64,000 nucleotides of DNA from VMDH01 sp038108875 (GCA_038108875.1 JAYNII010000002.1:62001-126000); one strand, 5' to 3'. Shown: positions 1 through 8,693, counted from the first letter of the stretch. Numbers and translations: made by a program. The notes: generated from the sequence alone by a model not told the origin.

Positions 1-46
1 TTCTATCATGCTAGGCCTTCTTTAAAATCGCGATATTATAGTTAAC

Positions 47-241
47 TTATTCAGTTTCTTCTATCCATGCCATTTGAATAGCTTCTAATATTTTTTCATT
101 AGATTTCTTAGGATCATCATGAAATCCATTCAAGTTTACTACTTTTGCATGCAAGTCAGGAAAGCTAATCCATTGAGGATCAATGTCAGGGTATTGCTCT
201 GCTAATTCAACTGCAATATTGAAAATATCAGTCCAACCCAT
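47..241 (-). CDS. iscX: IscX, Fe-S assembly adaptor
   Basis: 64-residue acidic IscX (YfhJ) protein, close to the E. coli length of 66. It ends in the family signature DDPKKSNEKILEAI and contains YPDIDP near residue 17. Known role: binds IscS and iron and modulates sulfur transfer during Fe-S assembly in the cytoplasm. It is the last isc gene, and its ATG overlaps the fdx stop by one base (TGATG), so translational coupling is likely. The identification is firm from sequence and context. Confidence 0.95.
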   Translation of the reverse strand: MGWTDIFNIAVELAEQYPDIDPQWISFPDLHAKVVNLNGFHDDPKKSNEKILEAIQMAWIEETE

Positions 242-579
242 CAGTGATTTTCCGAAACTTGATTAATTGTGTATTTAGGCAGTTCAACTACCAAATCTTG
301 GCCGTTAGGAAAGGTTTGGCAGCTTAATCTTGAAGTCGCCTCCAAGCCCCAAGCTTTATCCAAGAGGTCCTCTTCATCATCGGTGCTTTCATTTAAGCTA
401 TTGAATCCTTCTCTTACAATAATGTGACACGTAGTGCATGCACAAGACATCTCGCAAGCATGTTCAATCTTAAGCCCATTCTTTAATGCAGCTTCACAAA
501 TCGACTCCTCATTCGAGATCTCAAATTCTGCGCCATTAGGGCAGATTATTTCATGAGGCAAAAACCTAACCTTTGACAT
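241..579 (-). CDS. fdx: ISC-type [2Fe-2S] ferredoxin
   Basis: 112-residue adrenodoxin-type ferredoxin that supplies electrons to the Isc machinery. The cluster ligands are visible as C-x5-C-x2-C in ACEMSCACTTCH plus a later Cys in RLSCQTF. I chose the ATG at 579 because MSKVRFLPHEIICPNG aligns with the start of E. coli Fdx; a longer frame to 624 would run into iscA. It starts one base after the iscA stop. In most gammaproteobacteria hscB and hscA lie between iscA and fdx, but here the two genes abut. Confidence 0.94.
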   Translation of the reverse strand: MSKVRFLPHEIICPNGAEFEISNEESICEAALKNGLKIEHACEMSCACTTCHIIVREGFNSLNESTDDEEDLLDKAWGLEATSRLSCQTFPNGQDLVVELPKYTINQVSENH

Positions 580-580
580 T

Positions 581-940
581 TTAGATAGTAAAACTTTCTC
601 CACAACCACATACTGCTTTTGCATTTGGATTATTGAAACGAATTCCTTGATTTATACCATCATCTATATAATCTATCTCAGAACCTTTAATAAACTCGAT
701 ACTGTTTTTATCAATAACTAATTTTTTATCAGAAAAAATAAGTACATAGTCATCGTCTCTAAAGTCATTGGAAAGCTCGAAATAATACTCATAACCTGAG
801 CAACCAGCCTTTCTTATTCCAATTCTTATTGCAGTAGTATGCGTTGAAGACTTGAGACTCCTTAAAAAATGATCCTCTGCAGCCTTAGTAAGCGATACAC
901 CATTAGGTGAAAAAATGAGAGGCTTATTGCTTTGATTCAT
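581..940 (-). CDS. iscA: IscA, A-type Fe-S carrier
   Basis: 119-residue A-type carrier (HesB/IscA family). The three conserved cysteines are present: one in KAGCSGYEY (near residue 47) and two in the C-terminal CGCGESF. The family accepts Fe-S clusters or iron and delivers them to apoproteins. The N-terminus is about 12 residues longer than E. coli IscA. The start overlaps the iscU end by 17 bases. Position after iscU supports IscA rather than ErpA or SufA. Confidence 0.94.
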   Translation of the reverse strand: MNQSNKPLIFSPNGVSLTKAAEDHFLRSLKSSTHTTAIRIGIRKAGCSGYEYYFELSNDFRDDDYVLIFSDKKLVIDKNSIEFIKGSEIDYIDDGINQGIRFNNPNAKAVCGCGESFTI

Positions 941-1328
941 AGTCCTCTATCGCTTTTTTTATTGAATCTTCTGCTAAAACGGAGCAATGAATCTTTATGG
1001 AAGGTAATTCAAGAGCAGCTGCAATATCTTTATTCTTGATCTCCTTTGCCTCCTCAAGGGTTTTTCCTATAAGCATCTCTACAAGTTCGCTCGATGAGGC
1101 AATTGCTGATCCACAACCGTAGGTTTTGAATTTTACATCCTTAATAACATGAGTGTTTCCTTTGGGCTCACACTTGATTTGAAGCTTCATAACATCACCA
1201 CATGCAGGAGCGCCCACCATCCCCGTGCCAACATTTAGTTCTTTGGGGTCAAATCTTCCAACATTAAATTTTTCTGGTTCTTTGATCGTATTTTCAAATT
1301 TATCCACAACTTTCTTACTGTATGCCAT
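924..1328 (-). CDS. iscU: IscU, Fe-S scaffold
   Basis: 134-residue scaffold on which IscS-derived sulfur and iron are assembled into [2Fe-2S]. Cys43, Cys72 and Cys115 plus Asp45 are all present in their conserved contexts (APACGD, YGCGSA, KIHCS). The segment that HscA recognises in E. coli as LPPVK reads LPSIK here (109-113), so the second proline is lost. This coincides with absence of hscBA from the operon. There is also a small insertion near residue 15 compared with E. coli. Twelve bases separate it from iscS. Confidence 0.96.
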   Translation of the reverse strand: MAYSKKVVDKFENTIKEPEKFNVGRFDPKELNVGTGMVGAPACGDVMKLQIKCEPKGNTHVIKDVKFKTYGCGSAIASSSELVEMLIGKTLEEAKEIKNKDIAAALELPSIKIHCSVLAEDSIKKAIEDYESKQ

Positions 1329-1340
1329 TTCTTTCTCCGT

Positions 1341-2564
1341 TTAAGTGGCTTGCCATTCAACGCTATCAAGATCTACTCCATCTAAGTACATTTCCCATAA
1401 AGGAGATAGCTCTCTTAGTCTTGAAACTGCTTGATCTAAAATTGAAACCGTATAGTCCACTTCCTCTTCAGTAGTAAATCTGCCGATTGAAAATCTAATA
1501 GAACTATGTGCTAACTCATCTTTGCGACCAAGTGCGCGAAGGACATATGAGGGCTCTAGAGAGGCTGAAGTGCAAGCAGATCCAGATGATACAGCAATAT
1601 CTTTCAGAGCCATCATAAGAGACTCGCCTTCAATATATGCAAAACTTACATTTAGTATATTAGGTACTTTATGCTTAAGATCTCCATTAAAGTAGACCTC
1701 TTCTATGCGCTGAATTCCGTTAAGCAATTTTTGGTGAAGTTTTGCTATCCTTAAGTTATCCGATTCCATCTCTAATTTTGCTAATCTAAAAGCTTCGCCC
1801 ATTCCAACAATTTGGTGAGTTGGGAGAGTTCCTGACCTCATACCTCTCTCATGACCGCCTCCATGAATTTGAGCCTCCAATCGGACTCTTGGTTTACGTG
1901 AAACAAACAAAGCACCCACTCCTTTAGGTCCATAGGTTTTGTGGGCTGAAAAAGACATCAAATCTACTTCAAGTTGTTTTAAATCAATTGCAACTTTTCC
2001 AGTGCTTTGGGCTGCATCAACATGGAAAAATATATCTTTTGATCTGGCTAATGAGCCGATACCTTTAATGTCGTTCAAGGTTCCTAGCTCGTTATTTATA
2101 TGCATGATTGAAATTAGGATGGTATCTTCTTGGATAGCCTCTGCAACTTGATCAGAGGTAATAATTCCAAACTCATTGGGATCAAGATAGGTAACTGAAA
2201 ATCCCTCTCTTTCAAGTTGCCTACAAGGATCAAGAACTGCTTTATGCTCAATCTTAGAGGTGATGATGTGCCTGCCTTTACTTTTATAAAAATGAGCAAC
2301 TCCTTTTATTGCTAAATTGTCAGACTCCGTAGCTCCAGATGTAAAGACAATTTCTCTTGGATCACAATTTACGAGGTTAGCTATATGAGCTCTTGCTTCT
2401 TCAATTGCTTCTTCTGCTGTCCAGCCATAAGCGTGAGATCTTGAGGCAGGATTTCCAAAATTACCCTCCAAAGTTAAGTGCTCAAAAATCTTTTGAGCCA
2501 CTCGTTTATCAGCAGGAGTAGTTGATGCATAATCAAGGTAAATTGGTAGATGAAGTTTTGTCAT
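1341..2564 (-). CDS. iscS: IscS cysteine desulfurase
   Basis: 407-residue PLP enzyme converting cysteine to alanine and enzyme-bound persulfide, the sulfur source for Fe-S clusters and tRNA thiolation. The PLP lysine is in SAHKTYGPKG (Lys209), the conserved His in KIEHKAV (His107), and the mobile catalytic cysteine in SSGSACTSASLEPSYVLRALG (Cys331), the group I arrangement. Length matches E. coli IscS (404). Its ATG overlaps the iscR stop in an ATGA, indicating coupling. Confidence 0.97.
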   Translation of the reverse strand: MTKLHLPIYLDYASTTPADKRVAQKIFEHLTLEGNFGNPASRSHAYGWTAEEAIEEARAHIANLVNCDPREIVFTSGATESDNLAIKGVAHFYKSKGRHIITSKIEHKAVLDPCRQLEREGFSVTYLDPNEFGIITSDQVAEAIQEDTILISIMHINNELGTLNDIKGIGSLARSKDIFFHVDAAQSTGKVAIDLKQLEVDLMSFSAHKTYGPKGVGALFVSRKPRVRLEAQIHGGGHERGMRSGTLPTHQIVGMGEAFRLAKLEMESDNLRIAKLHQKLLNGIQRIEEVYFNGDLKHKVPNILNVSFAYIEGESLMMALKDIAVSSGSACTSASLEPSYVLRALGRKDELAHSSIRFSIGRFTTEEEVDYTVSILDQAVSRLRELSPLWEMYLDGVDLDSVEWQAT

Positions 2565-2998
2565 GATATTTTTAATAAATTTATTTGTTTTGTGGTTTTC
2601 GATTCAAACAAATCAGTAATAAAGGTATCTTCTAAAAAAGTATCTACCGTTTTATTCAGATTATCCCAAAAATTATGGGAGACGCATCTCTTACCTTGAA
2701 AGCAATTGGAGGCTCCCGAACAACCAGTGGCATCTAAATTTTCTTCTACTGCCTCCATCACCATCTTGATGCTTATTTGACTTGGACAATTCGCGAACTC
2801 ATATCCACCGTATCTTCCTCTTGTACTTTTCAAAATTCCTGCCATTCGAAGTTTTCTGAACAACTGTTCTAAGTACCTTTGTTCAATTCCCTGATTATGT
2901 GCTATATCTGACAGAGCATAAGAACCTCCCTTGTCCCTTAGAAGAGCAAGTTCAGCTAGAGCATTAATAGCGTATCTACTTTTAGTGGTGAAATTCAC
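2561..2998 (-). CDS. iscR: IscR, Rrf2-family Fe-S regulator
   Basis: 145-residue Rrf2-type winged-helix regulator that senses Fe-S status. The [2Fe-2S] ligands align with E. coli IscR: Cys93, Cys99, Cys105 and His108 in TGCSGASNCF and QGKRCVSHNFW. The N-terminus (MNFTTKSRYAINAL) aligns residue for residue with E. coli when translation starts at the GTG at 2998; the nearby ATG at 3000 is out of frame and stops at once. A promoter and an IscR-type operator lie immediately upstream, so autoregulation of the operon is likely. Confidence 0.96.
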   Translation of the reverse strand: MNFTTKSRYAINALAELALLRDKGGSYALSDIAHNQGIEQRYLEQLFRKLRMAGILKSTRGRYGGYEFANCPSQISIKMVMEAVEENLDATGCSGASNCFQGKRCVSHNFWDNLNKTVDTFLEDTFITDLFESKTTKQINLLKIS

Positions 2999-3004
2999 AT
3001 AGGT

Positions 3005-3032
3005 ATTATCAATACCTGAGTAAATTAGTCAA
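3005..3032 (-). promoter_or_regulatory. iscR promoter (-35/-10)
   Basis: On the minus strand TTGACT (3032-3027) and GATAAT (3010-3005) are separated by 16 bases, a good sigma-70 pair. The -35 overlaps the purC stop codon. A start about seven bases past the -10 falls at 2998-2999, on the iscR start codon itself, so this promoter would give a leaderless mRNA. No Shine-Dalgarno sequence could then be used. Hexamers are seen directly; the start site is inferred. Confidence 0.6.
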
Positions 3033-3036
3033 GATT
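3012..3036 (-). promoter_or_regulatory. IscR type 1 operator
   Basis: The 25-base minus-strand segment fits the E. coli IscR type 1 consensus (ATASYYGACTRWWWYAGTCRRSTAT) at about 22 positions, including the GACT core and the AGGTAT end. It sits across the -35 and spacer of the iscR promoter, as expected for repression by holo-IscR. The mismatches are two bases in the leading ATA and one in the GTC half. Confidence 0.65.
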
Positions 3037-3744
3037 AATTTCTATTCCTAATCGATTTGCAACCTGTTGGTAAGATTCAATAACATCGCCAAGATCTTGT
3101 CTAAACCTATCTTTATCAAGTTTTTCTAGAGTATCTTTATCCCAAAGTCTACAGCCATCTGGAGTAAATTCATCTCCCAATAAAATTTTATTTTGAAATT
3201 TCCCAAATTCTATTTTGTAATCGACAAGAATTAAATTAGCTTTATCAAATACTCCTCTTAAGACTTCATTTACCCTATAAGTCAGATTTTTCATCTCATC
3301 TATTTCATCTTGGGTTGCCCATTTAAAGCTTAGAATATGATTTTCATTTATTAAAGGATCGCCAAGAGCATCATCTTTAAGGAAGAACTCAAAAAGAGGA
3401 GGATCCAGTACTAAACCATCCTTAACCCCAAGCCTTCTGCATAATGAACCAGTTGCTCTATTCCTTACTACGCACTCGATTGGAAACATCTCAAGCCTCT
3501 TCACTAAAGACTCATGGTTTGAGATTGTATCTATAAAATGGGTTTGGATTCCCTCGTTTGCAAGTAATTTCAAAATAAAGGCATTAAATTGATTATTCAC
3601 TTTGCCTTTGTTGTTTAGTGCTGATATTTTTTTTCCATCAAATGCAGAAGCATCATCTCTAAACTCCATAAGCAAGGTATCATCTAAATCGGTTTCATAC
3701 ATCGATTTTGCTTTACCTTTTGCTAGGAGTTTTAGTTTTTTCAT
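3025..3744 (-). CDS. purC: PurC, SAICAR synthase
   Basis: 239-residue phosphoribosylaminoimidazole-succinocarboxamide synthase (E. coli 237), the ATP-dependent step joining aspartate to CAIR in purine synthesis. Visible family motifs are GKAKSMYET near the start, FRDDASAFDGKK, VVRNRATGSLCRRLG (residues about 90-105) and LILVDYKIEFGK. It lies three bases downstream of bamC, reproducing the E. coli order dapA-bamC-purC. The stop codon overlaps the -35 of the iscR promoter. Confidence 0.97.
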   Translation of the reverse strand: MKKLKLLAKGKAKSMYETDLDDTLLMEFRDDASAFDGKKISALNNKGKVNNQFNAFILKLLANEGIQTHFIDTISNHESLVKRLEMFPIECVVRNRATGSLCRRLGVKDGLVLDPPLFEFFLKDDALGDPLINENHILSFKWATQDEIDEMKNLTYRVNEVLRGVFDKANLILVDYKIEFGKFQNKILLGDEFTPDGCRLWDKDTLEKLDKDRFRQDLGDVIESYQQVANRLGIEINLD

Positions 3745-3747
3745 TTT

Positions 3748-4740
3748 TTAGGTAAGAAGTTTGTTTATTTCGGATAAAAGCTCCTCAGCCCCTGCTAAAT
3801 CACCCTTTAGTGACTCAACAAATACTCTAGTTTTACCAGCTTCCTCCTTTACTACGACTCTGAATTCGGGATCTTGAGATAGATCTAAAGTTCTTTCTTC
3901 TTCATTATCAAAATTTAAAAATCTAAACCAGCCCCTCCGATCTTCATCTGTAGCAAAGGACACTAAGAAAAACCCTTGATCCCTATTCCTATCATTTACA
4001 GAAACTTTAGCATCTTCAATTGCTCTTGATACAGCTGACCAAGATCTTTCAAAATTTAAAGACAACTCAATAATTGTTTGCTCATTTATAGTTAAAATTT
4101 TTGATTTTTTCTTTTCATTTAAGTTTTGTGCAGCCAATGAAGTTCCAGAAAAAGTTGAAACTGAATCTGCAAAGTACTGCAACAAACTTTGTAATTCATT
4201 TTGTTGAAACTGAAGATAGGTATCATCTAAGAGTTGGTTATTTTCGAGATCTGTAAACATCAGAGAAACCTCAGTTGATGCTTCCTTAATTCCATGCTCA
4301 ACGGATGCTATCAATTGAACCCCTTCCTTGTAAGTCATAACAATTCTTCCAGAGCTAGGATCAGCGCTTAAAACTTCATATGCGGATGTCTCAAAATAAG
4401 ATTTAGCAATAGGCCATGAGGTAGATGGCAAGGTTTCAACATAAACCCAAAGTGTATCTCCAAGTTTGCGCAATTGAACTTGTTTTGTTTGCCCAGAAGA
4501 GAAAATTTGACGGGGTTTTGGAACTCCAATCTCAGCAATATCTGGATCTTTGTCAAAATAAGGATAGTGGTTATCAGTTATGAGTTGTAAATCTCCTCCA
4601 GAAGATGGGATGACTATATCTGCTGCCACCTCCTCTTCAAAAAAATCATCAGCGGTTTCAGGGAATAATCCGTTCGGACCTGAAATATAGGAGCAACTAG
4701 ATAATAAAATAAGAAGGGTTAAAAACTTAACGGTATTCAT
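3748..4740 (-). CDS. bamC: BamC outer membrane assembly lipoprotein
   Basis: 330-residue lipoprotein of the Bam complex that inserts beta-barrel proteins in the outer membrane. The signal peptide ends in a lipobox LSSC (Cys16). The unstructured N-terminal region contains the family segment PDIAEIGVPKPRQIF, followed by two helix-grip domains. It overlaps the dapA end by 14 bases on the same strand. Sequence identity to the family is modest, but the lipobox, the PxP segment and the dapA/purC context agree. Confidence 0.92.
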   Translation of the reverse strand: MNTVKFLTLLILLSSCSYISGPNGLFPETADDFFEEEVAADIVIPSSGGDLQLITDNHYPYFDKDPDIAEIGVPKPRQIFSSGQTKQVQLRKLGDTLWVYVETLPSTSWPIAKSYFETSAYEVLSADPSSGRIVMTYKEGVQLIASVEHGIKEASTEVSLMFTDLENNQLLDDTYLQFQQNELQSLLQYFADSVSTFSGTSLAAQNLNEKKKSKILTINEQTIIELSLNFERSWSAVSRAIEDAKVSVNDRNRDQGFFLVSFATDEDRRGWFRFLNFDNEEERTLDLSQDPEFRVVVKEEAGKTRVFVESLKGDLAGAEELLSEINKLLT

Positions 4741-5629
4741 TAATAAGAGATAGGGTTTTCAATACAGATTCTACTTCATTATGATACATAGGATCTAGCT
4801 CTATCAAAGGTAATCTTATACCGGATTTAATAAATTTCATTTTCTCTAACATCCATTTAGCAGGGATTGGATTGGATTGACAAAAGAGTAAATCATATAA
4901 AAACTCATATTTCTTATTTAATTGAGCCGCTTCTTGAAATTGATGAGCTAAAGCTAGCGAAGCTATTTTAGAACATGCTCCCGGTATTATATTAGCGGCA
5001 ACTGATATGACCCCATTGAAACCCTCCTCCATTGCAGAACAAAATGTGTGATCATCGCCAGACAGTAAGACAAAATCTGGATTAATTTTATTCCTTAAGG
5101 ATACAAGCTCCTTTATTCGTGATGAATCTGCTAATGCTTCTTTGATTCCAATAATATTTGGGTGTTGAATTAACTCTGCAACTGTAGATGGCAAGAGATC
5201 GCAAGAAGTCCTACCAGGAACATTGTAAAGAAGTATTTTTGCATCTGAGGCCTCAGCAATAGAAATAAAATGCTTCTTCATGCCATTCTGTGGAGGTTTA
5301 TTGTAATAGGGGGTTACTTGCAGTGAAAACTTACAACCTAGATTTGCAGCTTCCTTGGTCAGATCAATTGCTTCTTGGGTAGAATTTGCCCCAGTGCCAG
5401 CTATTATGGGTAATTTATTTTGAGAGTATTCTAATGTTTTTTTAATGACCTCAATATGTTCGTCATTATTCAAAGTAGCTGATTCGCCAGTAGTCCCAAC
5501 TGAAACTATCCCTTGAGTACCTTCTTTAATATGCCACTCAACAAGAAACTTAAGCGCATCAAAATCAACAGAGCCATCTGGATGCATTGGAGTAACCAAA
5601 GCAACAATGCTACCTTGAATATTTTGCAT
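4727..5629 (-). CDS. dapA: DapA, 4-hydroxy-tetrahydrodipicolinate synthase
   Basis: 300-residue TIM-barrel lyase condensing pyruvate with aspartate semialdehyde, the first committed step to lysine and meso-diaminopimelate. GTTGESATL, the YNVPGRTSCD loop and the Schiff-base lysine in IIGIKEA are present. It feeds the meso-DAP used by MurE in this window. It is first in the dapA-bamC-purC operon and divergent from bcp across 53 bases. Confidence 0.97.
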   Translation of the reverse strand: MQNIQGSIVALVTPMHPDGSVDFDALKFLVEWHIKEGTQGIVSVGTTGESATLNNDEHIEVIKKTLEYSQNKLPIIAGTGANSTQEAIDLTKEAANLGCKFSLQVTPYYNKPPQNGMKKHFISIAEASDAKILLYNVPGRTSCDLLPSTVAELIQHPNIIGIKEALADSSRIKELVSLRNKINPDFVLLSGDDHTFCSAMEEGFNGVISVAANIIPGACSKIASLALAHQFQEAAQLNKKYEFLYDLLFCQSNPIPAKWMLEKMKFIKSGIRLPLIELDPMYHNEVESVLKTLSLINEYR

Positions 5630-5682
5630 TACTGTTTAACATAAATAAGATTAAAACTATACACCTAATTAAGGAAATTAAA

Positions 5683-6153
5683 ATGAGTAAAGATTTGACA
5701 GGAAAAAAGTGTCCAGCTTTTTCTGGAAAAGCTACATCAAATAAAACAATTTCCAATAAAGATTTTAAGGGGAAAAATTTAGTCATCTACTTTTATCCAA
5801 AAGACAGCACACCAGGATGCACCTTAGAGGGACAAGATTTTAGGGATAATTATAAATCCTTTGCCAAAGCTAATACTGAAATTCTTGGTGTTTCTAGAGA
5901 TTCAATTAAATCTCATGAAAACTTTAAAGAAAAACAATCTTTTCCATTTGAGCTTATCTCAGATACAGGTGAAAAAGTTTGCGATGCATTTGATGTGATG
6001 ACCCTAAAATCGATGTATGGACGTCAATATATGGGCGTAGATCGAAGCACTTTCTTGATTGATAAAAATGGCAAAATTGTAAAAATATGGAGGGGGGTTA
6101 AAGTCAAAGGCCATGTGGAAGAAGTGCTCGCTGAGGTAAAAAAATTACCCTAA
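5683..6153 (+). CDS. bcp: Bcp-type thiol peroxidase
   Basis: 156-residue atypical 2-Cys/1-Cys peroxiredoxin that reduces hydroperoxides in the cytoplasm. The peroxidatic cysteine is Cys46 in the PGCT motif. The usual resolving cysteine five residues later is missing (Gly-Gln-Asp follows), leaving Cys10 and Cys100 as the only others, so it may work by a 1-Cys or alternative mechanism. A clear AAGGAA lies upstream of the ATG. The 3' end overlaps the convergent perM-like gene by nine bases. Order bcp-perM-bepA is as in E. coli. Confidence 0.93.
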   Translation: MSKDLTGKKCPAFSGKATSNKTISNKDFKGKNLVIYFYPKDSTPGCTLEGQDFRDNYKSFAKANTEILGVSRDSIKSHENFKEKQSFPFELISDTGEKVCDAFDVMTLKSMYGRQYMGVDRSTFLIDKNGKIVKIWRGVKVKGHVEEVLAEVKKLP

Positions 6154-7200
6154 GCTTTCCGTGGGCCAAGCATTTATAATTGCTTTTAAGAAAGTTGCCA
6201 TAGGAATAGCAAAGAAAACTCCCCAAAAACCAAACAATCCACCAAATACAAATACTGCTAGTATTATTGTTATGGGATGCATTTTTACTGCACTTGAAAA
6301 AAGCAAGGGAACCAACCAATTCCCATCGAGGACTTGAAGAGCTAAGTAAAGTCCAAATAGCAACATAAACTCATAATTATTTCCAAATTGCAGATATGCT
6401 ACAACCGCCACAGGTATGGTAACTGCAAAAGCCCCAATATATGGAATAAGCACAGACAATCCAACTAATACAGAAAGTAGCGCTGTATATTTCAAATTAA
6501 AAGACCAAAACAAAATTGCTGAAGCCAATCCAACGATCAGTATCTCAAATGCCTTGCCACGCACATAGTTACTAAGTTGGATATCCATTTCTAGCCAAAT
6601 TTTTTCAAGCATGTTTTTATTGTTAGGCAGTATTGAAAGAAAACTATTAATCAACTCTTTCCTATCAAAGAGCATGAAATAGACTAAGATCGGTATCAAA
6701 ACTAACATCACAGCCAATGAAAGTGTGTTTTGAATGCCCAATAAGGAGATCCTTAAAAAATTCTGAGAAACTGAAAGAAGTTGAGCGGATACATTATCTA
6801 GAAAAGATGCAATCTGATCTGAAGTAATTAAATCCGGATATTGGTTTGGTAAATCTGAAATAAATCCCCTGAGCTGGGTGAACCACTTGGGGAGTTCAAT
6901 AATCAATGATTGTATTTGTTGGTAAAGGATGGGAGCAAGCCAAATTAATAAAGCCAACCCCCCAAGTATGAAAATGCTGAATGTTAGGAAAAGAGAAATT
7001 TTTTCATTTAAACCAAAATTTACAATTCTATTGTTAAGCCCAATTAAAAGATAAGCAAAAATTACGCTTACAATGAATGGAGATAAGGATGATCCGAGGA
7101 CTGCCAAAATGAGCATGGCTAACAAGAGCAGCAAAGCAAAAGCCAAAGATTCCTCAGTTGGAAATATTTTTCTAAGAATACTGTTTAATTGTTGCAACAT
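6145..7200 (-). CDS. perM: AI-2E family (PerM-like) permease
   Basis: 351-residue integral membrane protein of the AI-2E transporter/PerM family with about eight hydrophobic segments. Family features are the long amphipathic middle region (residues about 90-150) and the C-terminal IPYIGAF and ALQVLDGNWLVP stretches. Members export varied small molecules or ions; the substrate is unknown for PerM. It is divergent from bepA, as in E. coli, and convergent with bcp. The family is certain, the function is not. Confidence 0.88.
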   Translation of the reverse strand: MLQQLNSILRKIFPTEESLAFALLLLLAMLILAVLGSSLSPFIVSVIFAYLLIGLNNRIVNFGLNEKISLFLTFSIFILGGLALLIWLAPILYQQIQSLIIELPKWFTQLRGFISDLPNQYPDLITSDQIASFLDNVSAQLLSVSQNFLRISLLGIQNTLSLAVMLVLIPILVYFMLFDRKELINSFLSILPNNKNMLEKIWLEMDIQLSNYVRGKAFEILIVGLASAILFWSFNLKYTALLSVLVGLSVLIPYIGAFAVTIPVAVVAYLQFGNNYEFMLLFGLYLALQVLDGNWLVPLLFSSAVKMHPITIILAVFVFGGLFGFWGVFFAIPMATFLKAIINAWPTESLG

Positions 7201-7270
7201 TTTCCTTTCTTTGCTGTCAAAGAAATTAGATTATAAGATATCTACTAGTTTCAAAACAAAAAAACTTACT

Positions 7271-8689
7271 ATGTTTCGACATTTGCTATTTATATTTTGG
7301 CTAATTTTTTGCCACAACAACCTCCAATCTCAGGGTGTTGCAAATCTCCCATCACTTGGGGATAGAGTTTCTGGAGCTGTCTCAATTGAGCAGGAAAAGC
7401 AAATTGGAGAGGCTTTTTTGGGTCAAATATATGCTCAAGCTCCTTTAATAAATGATCCAATAGTTCAAGAATTTACAGAGTTATTAATATATAGAATAGC
7501 TGAATCATCTACCCTGGTGGAGAGAAGCTTTAATGTCATTTTGATTGATGATAAAACTTTAAATGCCTTTGCTGCACCCGGTGGGATAATAGGTATTAAT
7601 GGGGGGTTATTTTTAAATGCTGATGATGAATCTCAATTTGCTTCAGTAATAAGTCATGAATTAGCTCACCTCAGCCAAAGACATTTTGCGAGAAATATAC
7701 TCCGAGGCTCTGATACCAATATGGCATCAGCTCTTGTAATGATTTCTGCGTTAGCTCTTGCAATTGTTGCCAATAATCCTAGCGCATTTATTGCTGGACC
7801 AGCAGCGCTAACCCAAGAAAACCTAAGATACAGTCGAAATTTAGAAAAAGAAGCAGATAGATTTGGATTTAATAACCTTATTAAAGCAGGCTATGATCCC
7901 AAAAGCATGGGTGAAATGTTTGAAAATATGGTCCAAATTAGGAGATTATCAGGTGATCAAATTCCAGAATTCTTGTTGACTCACCCTATTTCATCATCAA
8001 GAGTAAGTGATGCATTTAATGCAGCTGATCAAACAGGGATCATTGGGGGAAAAAGAAATTCAATTGATTATCAGTTTATTAAAGGAAGGTTAAAAGCAGA
8101 CTACTATAAACCCATCAATAACTCTTATGCCTTCTTTCAGGATTTTCTTCTAGAAGACGATTCAAATGAAAATATTTACGCTCTAGTGAGATCTTATTAC
8201 CACGCTAATAAATTTAAGGAAAGTTTAAGTAAGCTTGAAATTTTACTCAAAAAATTTCCAAAGGACATCGTCCTTCAACTAACTAATTCAGAAATTTTAT
8301 TTGGCATGGGAAATTTAGCTGAAGCAAAAATTCAAATAGAAGAAGTTCTGAGAATTTCTCCAAAAAATTATCCTGCTACGATGTTGTATGCAAAAGTTCT
8401 TTCTGGTCTTAACGAATTTTATTTGGCAGAGGAAAGTTTAAGAGACTTATTAATTACTAAAAAAAATAATCCTCTAATTTGGTTGCAACTTTCAGAGATA
8501 CAAAGAGCAAGCAAGAATATCCTTGGTTATCACATGAGTTTAGGAGAATACTATCTAATTCTCGGGCAAACGGATGAATCACTTAATCAATTTCGATTTG
8601 CTTTGAAATTGAGTGATGAGAACTTTCAAACTACAGAATATATATTAGAAAAGATTAAGTTGCTTCAGACTAATATCAGGAATAAATAA
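7271..8689 (+). CDS. bepA: BepA-like periplasmic metalloprotease/chaperone
   Basis: 472-residue M48 metalloprotease (E. coli BepA 487) that assists or degrades LptD and BamA in the periplasm. I start it at the ATG at 7271, giving a signal peptide (MFRHLLFIFWLIFCHN); the frame is open upstream but would overlap the divergent gene. The zinc motif HELAH is in VISHELAHLSQRH, with the third ligand in LEKEADRFG. The C-terminal half (about 300-470) is made of TPR-like helices, as in BepA. It ends four bases from the convergent transporter gene. Confidence 0.93.
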   Translation: MFRHLLFIFWLIFCHNNLQSQGVANLPSLGDRVSGAVSIEQEKQIGEAFLGQIYAQAPLINDPIVQEFTELLIYRIAESSTLVERSFNVILIDDKTLNAFAAPGGIIGINGGLFLNADDESQFASVISHELAHLSQRHFARNILRGSDTNMASALVMISALALAIVANNPSAFIAGPAALTQENLRYSRNLEKEADRFGFNNLIKAGYDPKSMGEMFENMVQIRRLSGDQIPEFLLTHPISSSRVSDAFNAADQTGIIGGKRNSIDYQFIKGRLKADYYKPINNSYAFFQDFLLEDDSNENIYALVRSYYHANKFKESLSKLEILLKKFPKDIVLQLTNSEILFGMGNLAEAKIQIEEVLRISPKNYPATMLYAKVLSGLNEFYLAEESLRDLLITKKNNPLIWLQLSEIQRASKNILGYHMSLGEYYLILGQTDESLNQFRFALKLSDENFQTTEYILEKIKLLQTNIRNK

Positions 8690-8693
8690 CTCT

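Noticed and set aside
1..9. ATG ATA GAA on the minus strand preceded by AAGAAGG, possibly the first codons of a gene after iscX (ndk in Pseudomonas)
   Set aside because: Only three codons are inside the window, too little to support a gene call.
7201..7270. Promoters in the perM-like/bepA divergent gap
   Set aside because: TATAAG-like elements exist but no convincing -35 for either gene, so no site is called.
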